A program made the position numbers and the translations under genes. A stretch of DNA of 16,959 nucleotides from Clostridia bacterium (GTDB lineage: Bacteria > Bacillota > Clostridia > Oscillospirales > CAG-382). Positions 7,710-14,854 of this stretch are shown piece by piece. Location of the stretch: contig JAGBCG010000267.1 in assembly GCA_017938055.1 (NCBI GenBank), forward strand, positions 1 to 16,959, given 5' to 3'. The notes under the pieces are model-generated. The model was not told the DNA's origin, ran no database searches, and worked only from the letters and a program-made list of their open reading frames with translations. How positions within the stretch are numbered: position 1 is the stretch's first letter; each line of letters opens with the position of its first letter.

Positions 7710-8789
7710 ATGAGCAGAATATACAACTTTTCAGCAGGTCCTTCCATGCTGCCTTTAGAAGTACTTGAACAGTGTGCAGCAGAGATGACAGATTATAAGG
7801 GAAGCGGCATGTCCGTAATGGAAATGAGCCACCGTAGCCCTGTTTATGATGCTATCATCAAGGAAACTGAAGCAGACTTCAGAAAGCTCATGAACATTCC
7901 CGACAACTACAAGGTTCTGTTCCTTCAGGGCGGTGCGTCCACTCAGTTCGCAGCTGTTCCTCTTAACCTGATGAAGACCGGTAAGGCAGACTATGTAGTT
8001 TCCGGTCAGTTCTCAAAAAAGGCTTTTAAGGAAGCACAGAAGTATGGTGATGCAAAATGTATCGCTTCTTCCGAAGACAGAACCTTTGCTTACATTCCCG
8101 AAATTACTCCCGATATGGTAAGAGAAGATGCAGACTATGTACATGTTTGCTATAACAACACCATTTTTGGTACAAAGTATCCTGAAGTTCCAAATGTTGG
8201 TGACAAGGTGCTTGTTGCAGATATGTCCTCGTGCATAACAAGTGAGCCTGTTGATGTAACAAAGTTCGGCTGTATCTATGCCGGTGCACAGAAAAACATG
8301 GCTCCCGCAGGTCTTACTGTTGTAATTATCAGAGAAGACCTTCTCGGTACAGAAAAGGAATTTACTCCCGTAATGCTTAACTATAAGGAAATGGCTGAAA
8401 ACGATTCCATGTACAATACTCCTCCTTGCTACGCTATTTACGTTGCAGGTCTTGTATATAAGTGGGCTCTTAAGAATGGCGGACTTGAGGCTATGAAGAA
8501 GAGAAACGAAGAAAAGGCAGCTATTCTTTACGATTACATAGATTCTTCAAAGCTCTTTAAGGCAACTGCTGATAAGAAGTGCCGTTCTATGATGAATGTT
8601 TGCTTCGTAACAGGCGATGCTGACCTTGATAAGAAGTTCTGCAAGGAAGCAGAAGCAGCAGGTCTTTCTAACCTCAAGGGTCACAGAAGCGTAGGCGGTA
8701 TGCGTGCATCTATCTATAACGCAATGCCCAAAGAAGGCGTTGAAGCACTCGTTGCTTTCATGAAGAAGTTTGAAGCTGAGAATGCGTAA
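7710..8789 (+). CDS. serC: Phosphoserine aminotransferase
   Basis: PLP enzyme that converts 3-phosphohydroxypyruvate plus glutamate to phosphoserine plus 2-oxoglutarate, the second step of serine synthesis. It has 359 residues, the usual length. Family marks are YNFSAGPSMLP at the N-terminus, GSGMSVMEMSHRS (31-43), FLQGGAS (71-77), VADMSS (Asp171), and YAGAQKNMAPAG with Lys195 as the expected PLP Schiff-base lysine. The C-terminal GHRSVGGMRASIYNA binds the phosphate side. Start ATG 7710 is seven bases after GGAGG (7698-7702). An upstream extension to 7605 would span the promoter and is rejected. Codons are strongly C-ending for Asn, Tyr, Phe and Lys-AAG, unlike the AAA-rich neighbours, which suggests high expression. 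serA follows after repeat copy B with no promoter visible between. Confidence 0.98.
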   Translation: MSRIYNFSAGPSMLPLEVLEQCAAEMTDYKGSGMSVMEMSHRSPVYDAIIKETEADFRKLMNIPDNYKVLFLQGGASTQFAAVPLNLMKTGKADYVVSGQFSKKAFKEAQKYGDAKCIASSEDRTFAYIPEITPDMVREDADYVHVCYNNTIFGTKYPEVPNVGDKVLVADMSSCITSEPVDVTKFGCIYAGAQKNMAPAGLTVVIIREDLLGTEKEFTPVMLNYKEMAENDSMYNTPPCYAIYVAGLVYKWALKNGGLEAMKKRNEEKAAILYDYIDSSKLFKATADKKCRSMMNVCFVTGDADLDKKFCKEAEAAGLSNLKGHRSVGGMRASIYNAMPKEGVEALVAFMKKFEAENA

Positions 8790-8986
8790 CTTACTTTCTC
8801 TTTACTGAAAAGAGAAAGTGTCGGGAACGCCCGACAGCGAATTTCGAAGGTTCAAACCGTTGGTGTAATTATCGCCTTTTGTTGCCGAGTGGAAGTATTC
8901 ATTGAATATATTTAAAAAGTCCATTCAACAACGGCGATAGCCAAAATAAAGTTCTTTTGGTTACTTTTCTTTCAAGAAAAGTAACC
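8790..8986 (-). repeat. Dispersed hairpin-ended intergenic element, copy B (intact)
   Basis: This copy is inverted relative to copy A and starts one base after the serC stop codon. Read on the minus strand it begins with a terminal hairpin whose arms are GGTTACTTTTC and GAAAAGTAACC (plus-strand 8959-8969 and 8976-8986). It ends with a second hairpin whose arms are ACTTTCTCTTT and AAAGAGAAAGT (plus-strand 8794-8804 and 8809-8819 or so). Bases 8821-8880 are identical, 60 of 60, to the reverse complement of 3961-4020. An inner long-range stem TATCGCC/GGCGATA is possible (near 8872-8878 and 8934-8940), as is GTCGGG-CGTT-CCCGAC. There is no protein-length frame. It must be co-transcribed if serC-serA is an operon. 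Confidence 0.92.
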
Positions 8987-9026
8987 GTACCTGCGATACA
9001 TAAACTAACTATTAGGAGAATCCAAA

Positions 9027-10181
9027 ATGTATAACGTAAAATTACTCAACAAAATCGCAAAATGCGGAACAGACATATTCTGCAAGGATGCATATGTTGT
9101 TGGTGAAGACGTACAAAACGCCCAAGCCATCATGGTCAGAAGTGCATCCATGCACGAGATGGAATTTGACAAGGAGCTTCTTGCTATTGCAAGAGCAGGT
9201 GCAGGTGTAAACAACATACCTGTTGACAAGTGTGCAGACGAGGGTATTGTTGTATTCAACACACCCGGTGCAAATGCAAATGCAGTAAAAGAGCTTGCGA
9301 TATGTGCTTTGCTTCTTGGCTCAAGAAAGATTGTAGACGGCATCAACTGGGCAGCAACTCTCACAGAGGACGTTGCAAAGGCAGTTGAAAAGGGCAAGGG
9401 AGCATATGTAGGTCCCGAGCTTTCAGGAAAGACACTTGGTGTTATCGGACTTGGTGCTATCGGTGCACTTCTTGCAAACGCAGCAGAAGGACTTGGCATG
9501 ACAGTATACGGCTATGACCCCTTCATCAGCGTTGATGCAGCATGGAAGCTTTCAAGCACTGTTAAGCATGCAAAAGAGCTTAGTGAAATTTACGAAAAGT
9601 GTGATTACATATCCGTACACGTTCCTTCCACACCCGATACAAAAGGCATGATTAATGCACAGAGCATTGCACAGATGAAGGACGGAGTAAGAATTATAAA
9701 TCTTGCAAGAGCAGACCTTGTAAATGCTGCTGACATCAAGAAGGCAATAGCTGACGGTAAGGTTGGTTCATATGTAACAGACTTCCCCACTGAAGAAGTT
9801 GTGGGTGTTCCCGGTATTGTTGCAATTCCTCACCTTGGAGCTTCTACTCCCGAATCTGAGGACAACTGTGCTGTTATGGCAGCTCATGAGCTTGTTGATT
9901 ACCTTGAAAACGGCAACATAAAGAACAGCGTAAACTTCCCCAACGTTTCAATGCCTCACACAGGTGATGCAAGAGTTTGTGTTCTTCACAAGAACGTTCC
10001 CTCTATAATTGCTCAGATAACAGCAATTCTTTCCGATGCAAAGATTAACATTGAAAACATGGTTAACGCATCCAAGAAAGAAAATGCTTACTCACTCTTT
10101 GAAGTTAAGGGAGAGCTTCCATCTGACATTGCACAAAAGATTGCTGCAGTGGAAAACGTTGTAAGAGTAAGAATCATTTGA
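9027..10181 (+). CDS. serA: D-3-phosphoglycerate dehydrogenase (short form with ACT-like end)
   Basis: NAD-dependent oxidation of 3-phosphoglycerate to 3-phosphohydroxypyruvate, the first step of serine synthesis. It has 384 residues, the short clostridial form without the intervening domain of the long SerA. The substrate domain has VRSASM (38-43) and GAGVNNIP (58-65). The Rossmann motif is GLGAIG (141-146), with Asp164 in YGYDPF likely to hold NAD. Catalytic residues expected from the 2-hydroxyacid dehydrogenase family are Arg228 (INLARAD), Glu257 (DFPTEE) and His269 (IPHLGAST). The usual ARG is here ARA, as seen in this subtype. The C-terminal ~70 residues (from VCVLHKNVPSIIAQI) form an ACT domain, so feedback by serine is possible. 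Start 9027 follows AGGAGA (9014-9019). It is downstream of serC with repeat copy B between. Confidence 0.97.
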   Translation: MYNVKLLNKIAKCGTDIFCKDAYVVGEDVQNAQAIMVRSASMHEMEFDKELLAIARAGAGVNNIPVDKCADEGIVVFNTPGANANAVKELAICALLLGSRKIVDGINWAATLTEDVAKAVEKGKGAYVGPELSGKTLGVIGLGAIGALLANAAEGLGMTVYGYDPFISVDAAWKLSSTVKHAKELSEIYEKCDYISVHVPSTPDTKGMINAQSIAQMKDGVRIINLARADLVNAADIKKAIADGKVGSYVTDFPTEEVVGVPGIVAIPHLGASTPESEDNCAVMAAHELVDYLENGNIKNSVNFPNVSMPHTGDARVCVLHKNVPSIIAQITAILSDAKINIENMVNASKKENAYSLFEVKGELPSDIAQKIAAVENVVRVRII

Positions 10182-10203
10182 TTTCTTTTGGAGTATATAT
10201 TTT

Positions 10204-10236
10204 ACCGCTTGTACTGATTGGTGCAGGCGGTTTTTT
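10204..10236 (+). terminator. Rho-independent terminator of serA
   Basis: ACCGCTTGTAC (10204-10214) pairs with GTGCAGGCGGT (10221-10231) over 11 pairs, counting G-U. The loop is TGATTG, and six T follow. Confidence 0.9.
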
Positions 10237-10312
10237 GTTGTGCAAACATATACGTGTGCGGTATATAATAAAATTATGAGGTAAAAATTAATACATATTA
10301 ACTTTTGTAAAC

Positions 10313-10340
10313 TTGAATATAAAAAAATATATGTTATAAT
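10313..10340 (+). promoter_or_regulatory. Promoter of hydF
   Basis: TTGAAT (10313-10318), a 16-base spacer and TATAAT (10335-10340), 27 bases before the GTG start. Confidence 0.7.
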
Positions 10341-10367
10341 GTATAAAAACACAAAGTGGGTGATATT

Positions 10368-11567
10368 GTGAGCTTAAATGAAACACCAAATGCAATGCGT
10401 GCACATATTGGCTTTTTCGGAAGAACAAATGCAGGAAAATCCAGCCTTGTAAACGCAGTGACAAATCAGCCTATATCGGTGGTTTCTTCCGTATCGGGAA
10501 CAACCACAGACCCTGTTAAAAAGGCAATGGAGCTGCTTCCGGCAGGACCTGTTGTAATAGTAGATACCCCCGGCTTTGACGATAGTGGCATTTTGGGTAC
10601 TTTAAGAGTTGAAAAAACCAAGGAAACCTTGCGTAAAACTGACCTTGCCGTGCTTGTCACGGATAGATGTGAGGGATTTGACAACTTTGAAGAAACTCTT
10701 ATTGAAATGTTTAATGCAAACGGTGTACCGTATATTGTGGCAAGAAACAAGAGTGATTTATACGAAAACCGTCCTGAAAACATAGCTGAAAACGAGGTGT
10801 TTACCAGCAGTGTCACAAAAGACGGCATTGATTCACTCAAAAATCTTATTGCAAAGACTCTTGTGAAATTTACTTCTCCCACAGGAAAGCTTGTTAGTGA
10901 TTGTATTGAGCAAAATGACCTTGTTGTACTTGTTATTCCAATAGACCAGTCAGCTCCCAAAGGACGTCTTATACTGCCTCAGCAGATGGTAATGCGTGAT
11001 ATTCTTGATGCAAATGCACTTGTTCTTGCCGTAAAGGAAACCGAGCTTGAAAACGCTCTTAAAACTGTGGGCAAAAAGCCAAAGCTTGTAATAACGGACA
11101 GTCAGGTGTTCTCAAAGGTAAAACAAATTGTACCGAGAGATATATTTTTAACGTCATTTTCCATTGTTTTAGCACGCTTTAAAGGCTTTCTTGACAGTGC
11201 GGTAAAGGGAGCAAGAACTCTTGATGAGCTGAAAGACGGTGATAAGGTGCTTATTTCCGAGGGATGCAGTCATCATCGTCAGTGCGGAGATATAGGAACA
11301 CAAAAGCTTCCAAAATGGATTTTGGAATATACAGGAAAGAATATAGAATTTTCTTTTACCCAAGGCGGAGATTTCCCTGAAAATCTTTCGGATTTCTCTT
11401 TAATTATTCATTGTGGCGGATGTATGCTTACAGAGCGTGAAGTGGCAAGACGAAGAAAAACAGCACAGTATTACGGCATACCCTTCACCAATTACGGTAC
11501 AACTATTGCCCATGTTAACGGAATACTTGATATTTCTTTGGAATTTCTGGAACAAAAGGGCAAATAA
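10368..11567 (+). CDS. hydF: [FeFe]-hydrogenase H-cluster maturation GTPase HydF
   Basis: Scaffold GTPase on which the 2Fe subcluster of [FeFe]-hydrogenase is assembled with HydE and HydG before transfer to the hydrogenase. It has 399 residues from GTG 10368 (MSLNETPNAMR, the normal HydF N-terminus). A GTG at 10356 in frame would add four residues without a ribosome binding site. GTPase motifs: P-loop GRTNAGKS (18-25), GTTTDPV as switch I, DTPGFDD (66-72) and NKSD (127-130). The iron-sulfur ligands are in CSHH (Cys300, His302) and HCGGC (His348, Cys349, Cys352), with about 45 residues between, which is the family's CxH...HCxxC pattern. hydE, hydG and the hydrogenase are not adjacent, so HydF is transcribed alone here. 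It implies an anaerobic, hydrogen-handling cell. Confidence 0.97.
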   Translation: MSLNETPNAMRAHIGFFGRTNAGKSSLVNAVTNQPISVVSSVSGTTTDPVKKAMELLPAGPVVIVDTPGFDDSGILGTLRVEKTKETLRKTDLAVLVTDRCEGFDNFEETLIEMFNANGVPYIVARNKSDLYENRPENIAENEVFTSSVTKDGIDSLKNLIAKTLVKFTSPTGKLVSDCIEQNDLVVLVIPIDQSAPKGRLILPQQMVMRDILDANALVLAVKETELENALKTVGKKPKLVITDSQVFSKVKQIVPRDIFLTSFSIVLARFKGFLDSAVKGARTLDELKDGDKVLISEGCSHHRQCGDIGTQKLPKWILEYTGKNIEFSFTQGGDFPENLSDFSLIIHCGGCMLTEREVARRRKTAQYYGIPFTNYGTTIAHVNGILDISLEFLEQKGK

Positions 11568-11574
11568 AGGATAT

Positions 11575-11640
11575 AAAAAAGAGGTTGAGCTGACCGAAAA
11601 GCCTGTATTTGAAATACAAGATAATCAATCATACTCAACC
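11575..11640 (-). terminator. Probable terminator of the folT-folC-queG operon, overlapping the last codons
   Basis: GGTTGAG and CTCAACC (11583-11589 and 11634-11640) pair around an inner perfect palindrome TGTATTT-G-AAATACA (11604-11618). On the minus strand the stem is followed by TCTTTTTT. One arm lies inside the last codons of the queG-like gene. The long spacer makes it weaker than a textbook terminator. No separate plus-strand terminator for hydF is clear, so it may serve both. Confidence 0.5.
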
Positions 11641-12431
11641 TGTGAAAGATTTCTGAGTATAGTGTTTTTTCCCCTCCAGGAGTACGCTCGCTGACGGAAA
11701 GCTTCTTCTGACATAGAGTTTATAATGTCTTTTGAAACAACAGGGATAGTATCCTCGTAGAAAAAGGGGATGGGGGTTTTGCATACGTCAATATTCATGG
11801 GACATACCTGCTGACAGGTGTCACATCCCCAACGAATTTTTTGCGAGAGTATAGTTTTTAGTTGTTCGCCTGTAACATTTTTTTGCTGATTAAGCTGTGA
11901 CAGACAAATTTCGCTTTCGCCACGTAGAAATTCACAGCTTTTTTGACATTTGCCACAGGAAATACAGCCCTTTTCCTCGACGGGAACGGTATATTCATCT
12001 TCTTGAAATACAGCACAAGTAAGGATTGTTCCTATAAACACGTAGCTTTTGTACTTTTCATTTATAATAAGATGGTTTTTACCCATAACACCAAGTCCTG
12101 CCTTTAAAGTAAGGGCTCTTTCGTTTATCGGGGAAGAGTCACAGAACAGCCTAAAGGTGTGTTGAGTGCTGTCTAAGTGTTGTAAAAGTCTGGTTTCAAG
12201 CTCTTTTGCATACAGATGGTAGTCACGGCTGACGCTGTATAGCGACACATTTCGCTCATCATAGCTTGCAGTATAATATGGAATAAGAAACGCCACGGCA
12301 CTTTGAGGCTTAAAATTTCCAATACGTTTTGGATTTATAATTTCACATTCACAAAAAGGTAGTGCGGCATAGTATTCTATGTGTTCATCATTAAAAAAAC
12401 GGCATATACGGCTGTAAATGGTATTATTCAT
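11625..12431 (-). CDS. queG: Short QueG-like epoxyqueuosine reductase family iron-sulfur protein
   Basis: Related to QueG, the cobalamin- and Fe-S-dependent enzyme that reduces epoxyqueuosine to queuosine in tRNA. It has 268 residues from ATG 12431; an ATG two codons earlier (12437) is possible, but AAAGG then sits only three bases away. Seen are CDSSPINERA (Asp98, the expected catalytic acid), KAGLGVMGKNHLIIN (110-124) and SYVFIGTIL. The first cluster motif is CISCGKCQKSC (Cys156, 159, 162, 166). The second is Cys176 plus GCDTCQQVCP (Cys203, 206, 210), so all eight cluster cysteines are present. SEEAFRQRAYSWRGKNTILRN near the end matches the QueG core end. It lacks the C-terminal HEAT-like part of full-length QueG (about 380). 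It overlaps folC by eight bases and is third in the folate operon. Whether it makes queuosine or acts on another substrate is open. Confidence 0.78.
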   Translation of the reverse strand: MNNTIYSRICRFFNDEHIEYYAALPFCECEIINPKRIGNFKPQSAVAFLIPYYTASYDERNVSLYSVSRDYHLYAKELETRLLQHLDSTQHTFRLFCDSSPINERALTLKAGLGVMGKNHLIINEKYKSYVFIGTILTCAVFQEDEYTVPVEEKGCISCGKCQKSCEFLRGESEICLSQLNQQKNVTGEQLKTILSQKIRWGCDTCQQVCPMNIDVCKTPIPFFYEDTIPVVSKDIINSMSEEAFRQRAYSWRGKNTILRNLSQVEYD

Positions 12432-13713
12432 AAGCATTTACCTTTAATTCCATGTAGGCTTGTCTTATTTCGCCCGAAAAGTACAGAGAACCAAGACAGG
12501 CACAAATGCCGTCTTGACCAGCTTTTTTAAGGACAAGTTCAACGCCCTCTTTTACGCTGTTACAGCTTTGTGCTTTGCCGCCAAGTTGAACTACAAGCTC
12601 TTTTAAGTCCTGACTGCTCATGGCTCTGTCATTTTCGGGACGTACTGTAACAAAGTCCTCGGCTAAAGGCACAAGCATGCTCATCATACTTTTTACATCC
12701 TTGTCTGATAAAGCACCTACAAGAAAATGTATTTTTTTATCACCAAAGTGCTTTTTAAGGCTTTCTGCCGTTGCATTCATACCATGCGGATTGTGTGCTC
12801 CGTCAAGAATGAAAATGGGATTTTTGCCAAGTATTTCAAATCTGCCAAGCCATTTTACTTCTCTGAGTGCTTCGTGTATGTTTTTGTCCGATATGTTGTA
12901 GCCTTTTTGTCTTAAAACAAGACTTGTTTTTATTGCAACACAGGCGTTCTTTGGTTGATAAAGTCCCACAAGACCAAGCTTTATGCTCTTAAAGGTATCG
13001 TAATCAAAGCGGACATAATCAAGACTTGTTTGTATGGCACAAAGCTTTGAAAAATCTGCTTTATGCAGTCTTGCATTAACAGCATTGCACTTGTCAAGAA
13101 AGACTTTCTCAACTTCAGGCTGTGCATCATACATAATTACGTCAGTGTTGTTCTTGATGATGCCTGACTTTGCTGAAGCTACCTGCTCTAGGGTGTTGCC
13201 GAGAAAGGCTGTGTGGTCAAGGTCGATTGCCATGATTACGGCAGCTTCGGGAGAAGAGATGACGTTTGTGGAATCAAGCTCGCCGCCCATGCCTACTTCA
13301 AGGACAACAATGTCACAGGCTTCTCTTGCAAAATATTCCATCGCAAGTGCAGTAATAAGCTCAAATTCCGTTGGCGGATCGTCTTTCATGCTGTCGGCAA
13401 AAGGCTTTATATACTCTGTAAGAGTGCAAAGCATGTTGTCGCTTATCATATTACCGTTTACCTGCATACGCTCGTTAAAGACGTTGATGTAGGGAGAGGT
13501 ATAAAGACCGGTTTTATAACCAGCCTTTGTGAGAATTGCTGACAGACACGCACAAACCGAGCCTTTGCCGTTAGTACCTGCCACATGAACAAACTTAAGC
13601 TTTTTATGGGGATTTCCCATAAGAGAAAGAAGCTTTTGCGTTCTTGCAAGACCGGGCTTTGAGCCAAGCCATTTTGTTTTGTGAATGTATGAAAGAGCGT
13701 TGTCAAGTGTCAT
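12424..13713 (-). CDS. folC: Bifunctional folylpolyglutamate synthase / dihydrofolate synthase
   Basis: ATP-dependent ligase that adds glutamate to dihydropteroate and/or to folates, which retains folate in the cell. It has 429 residues from ATG 13713 (MTLDNALSYIHKTKWLGSKPGL). The open frame runs 26 codons further, but that part overlaps folT's end and has no homology. Motifs: P-loop HVAGTNGKGS (44-52), EVGMGGELDSTN, DLDHTAFLGNTLEQVASAKSGI (the carbamylated-lysine region, cited in part) and the C-terminal domain start FILDGAHNPHG. It begins one base after the folT stop and overlaps the QueG-like gene at its end, so it is translationally coupled on both sides. It is expected to follow the THF riboswitch at least at the transcript level. 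Uptake (FolT) and trapping (FolC) of folate fit together. Confidence 0.96.
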   Translation of the reverse strand: MTLDNALSYIHKTKWLGSKPGLARTQKLLSLMGNPHKKLKFVHVAGTNGKGSVCACLSAILTKAGYKTGLYTSPYINVFNERMQVNGNMISDNMLCTLTEYIKPFADSMKDDPPTEFELITALAMEYFAREACDIVVLEVGMGGELDSTNVISSPEAAVIMAIDLDHTAFLGNTLEQVASAKSGIIKNNTDVIMYDAQPEVEKVFLDKCNAVNARLHKADFSKLCAIQTSLDYVRFDYDTFKSIKLGLVGLYQPKNACVAIKTSLVLRQKGYNISDKNIHEALREVKWLGRFEILGKNPIFILDGAHNPHGMNATAESLKKHFGDKKIHFLVGALSDKDVKSMMSMLVPLAEDFVTVRPENDRAMSSQDLKELVVQLGGKAQSCNSVKEGVELVLKKAGQDGICACLGSLYFSGEIRQAYMELKVNAYE

Positions 13714-13714
13714 A

Positions 13715-14263
13715 TCAGTTATTTTTTCCCTTCTTAAATATGGAAATTTTCGATAAACGATTGTATAAAAGATAAACGGAAGCCGAATCAATTATCATGC
13801 TGATGGTGCAAGTGGGAATTCTCAAATAAATTTGTGCCAGAACACTCGGACCGTACATTTTGCCTATGCCGTAAGATTTCAAAAAAACAGACGCAAGGAT
13901 ATGAGATATAATGATTGAACCGATGATAACAAAAGCAACAAAATGCTTTTGTTTGCGGAGTTTCGCTGAAAAAACGGAATATAAAAATGCCGGCAAAAAG
14001 CCTAAAAGCAAGTTTGCTGCCAAAATCCAAGGATTTATTTGCTGAGGAAATAATATACAGCCCAGCAAGTCGCTTGCAGCACCGCAGATGCCGCCGTAAA
14101 ACGGCGAGACAAGAAATCCCAGAAGTATTATGGGGATGTTGCCGAATGTGACTCTCATGGTATCAGTGTTAATTATGGGTAAAAATCTTGTGAGGACGAT
14201 AGATAGTGCCATCATAATAGCGGTGGCGGTGATGTTATAGAGTTGTTTTCTTGATTTTGACAT
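13715..14263 (-). CDS. folT: Folate ECF transporter S component FolT
   Basis: Substrate-binding membrane subunit of an energy-coupling-factor importer; it works with the shared EcfA/A'/T module, which is not in this window. It has 182 residues with about six membrane segments. Family marks are LTRFLPI (24-30), RVTFGNIPIILLGFLVSPFYGGICG with SDLLGC (37-69, in parts), and INPWILAANLLLGFLP. LRIP (147-150) sits near the region that contacts EcfT in other S components. The start is ATG 14263, seven bases after AGGAGG on the minus strand. The frame's 29-codon extension runs through the riboswitch and is rejected. The ribosome binding site can be locked in a stem controlled by the THF riboswitch just upstream. 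folC follows one base after the stop. Confidence 0.93.
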   Translation of the reverse strand: MSKSRKQLYNITATAIMMALSIVLTRFLPIINTDTMRVTFGNIPIILLGFLVSPFYGGICGAASDLLGCILFPQQINPWILAANLLLGFLPAFLYSVFSAKLRKQKHFVAFVIIGSIIISHILASVFLKSYGIGKMYGPSVLAQIYLRIPTCTISMIIDSASVYLLYNRLSKISIFKKGKNN

Positions 14264-14270
14264 AAAAATA

Positions 14271-14297
14271 CCTCCTGTAGTTGCTACATACAGGAGG
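14271..14297 (-). promoter_or_regulatory. Shine-Dalgarno-sequestering hairpin of the folT riboswitch
   Basis: On the RNA, CCTCCTGTA (plus 14297-14289) pairs perfectly with TACAGGAGG (14279-14271), which contains the folT ribosome binding site. A competing stem, GCTGCATAC (14319-14311) with GTATGTAGC (14291-14283, one G-U), uses part of both this hairpin and the 3' strand of aptamer stem P1. Confidence 0.85.
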
Positions 14298-14317
14298 CAG
14301 AAACAGCACAGTATGCA

Positions 14318-14415
14318 GCAGCGGGATGCGAAAACCCGACCGCAAGACAATGTCTTTTCGTCTGCATGGCAACTCCCCGTCCATGCAGCACTTTACGCTG
14401 AGTTTTCTACTCTGC
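14318..14415 (-). ncRNA. THF (tetrahydrofolate) riboswitch aptamer upstream of folT
   Basis: The leader shows the conserved THF aptamer blocks in order: GAGTAG (14412-14407), CGTAAAGTG (14397-14389), GGGGAGTTG (14378-14370), ACGAA (14361-14357), GCGGT (14343-14339) and GCATCCCGCTGC (14329-14318). Stems: P1 GCAG/CTGC (14415-14412 with 14321-14318), P2 AAAACTC/GGGTTTT (14406-14400 with 14337-14331), P3 CTGCATGG/CCATGCAG (14388-14381 with 14369-14362), and a small hairpin AAGAC/GTCTT (14356-14344). The class is known to control folT genes in Firmicutes, and folT is the next gene. The layout points to translational repression when reduced folate is bound. Confidence 0.95.
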
Positions 14416-14436
14416 TTTACTTTTTATTGTAGCCTT

Positions 14437-14465
14437 ATTGTAGCACTTTTATAACTGTCTGTCAA
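14437..14465 (-). promoter_or_regulatory. Promoter of the folT-folC-queG operon
   Basis: On the minus strand TTGACA (14465-14460), 17 bases, TACAAT (14442-14437). Transcription should start about 15 bases before the riboswitch aptamer. A second TACAAT (near 14432-14427) follows but has no better -35. Confidence 0.85.
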
Positions 14466-14616
14466 TACTTTAGCTCAATATTTGAAATAAAAGCGAGCAG
14501 TGACGTGTTTTTTGTAAAATTGACGGGCGAAAAGTCGATTAATAAGGTTGTTTACACGCCGGTCGAGAATGTTTTTGAAACACTTGTGAAAATCCTTAAA
14601 AAATGTAAAAAAAGAC
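14466..14616. other. Gap between divergent folT and tRNA-Gly promoters
   Basis: Holds no recognisable gene. A stop-free frame runs on the plus strand to 14651 (48 codons if GTG 14505 is used). It has no ribosome binding site and runs through the tRNA promoter, so it is not called as a gene. Confidence 0.4.
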
Positions 14617-14645
14617 TTGACAAAACAATATTTTTATGTTATCGT
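14617..14645 (+). promoter_or_regulatory. Promoter of the tRNA-Gly-Arg(-His) unit
   Basis: TTGACA (14617-14622), 17 bases, TATCGT (14640-14645), about 50 bases before tRNA-Gly. Confidence 0.75.
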
Positions 14646-14696
14646 ATCTAAGTCGCATGGGAAAGTGTTCATGTTTTCCCTTAATAAACATATTAT

Positions 14697-14770
14697 GCGG
14701 GTGTTGTTCAATGGTAGAACTCCAGCCTTCCAAGCTGGCAGCGAGGGTTCGATTCCCTTCACCCGCTCCA
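14697..14770 (+). tRNA. tRNA-Gly (TCC)
   Basis: Full cloverleaf: acceptor GCGGGTG/CACCCGC, D arm GTTC-AATGGTA-GAAC, anticodon arm CCAGC-CTTCCAA-GCTGG with anticodon TCC, T arm GAGGG-TTCGATT-CCCTT. The CCA is encoded. Confidence 0.97.
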
Positions 14771-14777
14771 TTTATCT

Positions 14778-14854
14778 GTGCCTTTAGCTCAGCTGGATAG
14801 AGCAACTGCCTTCTAAGCAGTAGGTCGGGGGTTCGAGTCCCTCAAGGCACGCCA
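14778..14854 (+). tRNA. tRNA-Arg (TCT)
   Basis: Acceptor GTGCCTT/AAGGCAC, anticodon arm ACTGC-CTTCTAA-GCAGT with anticodon TCT, T loop TTCGAGT, CCA encoded. It lies seven bases after tRNA-Gly. Its 3' end is duplicated at 15037-15074 and its T arm is present inverted at 14898-14914. Confidence 0.97.

Noticed and set aside
9005..9499. 164-residue minus-strand frame opposite serA
   Set aside because: Ala/Ser/Pro-rich mirror of serA codons; serA is certain.
13714..13791. Longer N-terminus for FolC
   Set aside because: The extension overlaps the folT coding end, lacks similarity, and homology starts at ATG 13713.
14264..14350. Longer N-terminus for FolT
   Set aside because: It would translate the THF riboswitch and its sequester stem; a strong ribosome binding site stands before ATG 14263.
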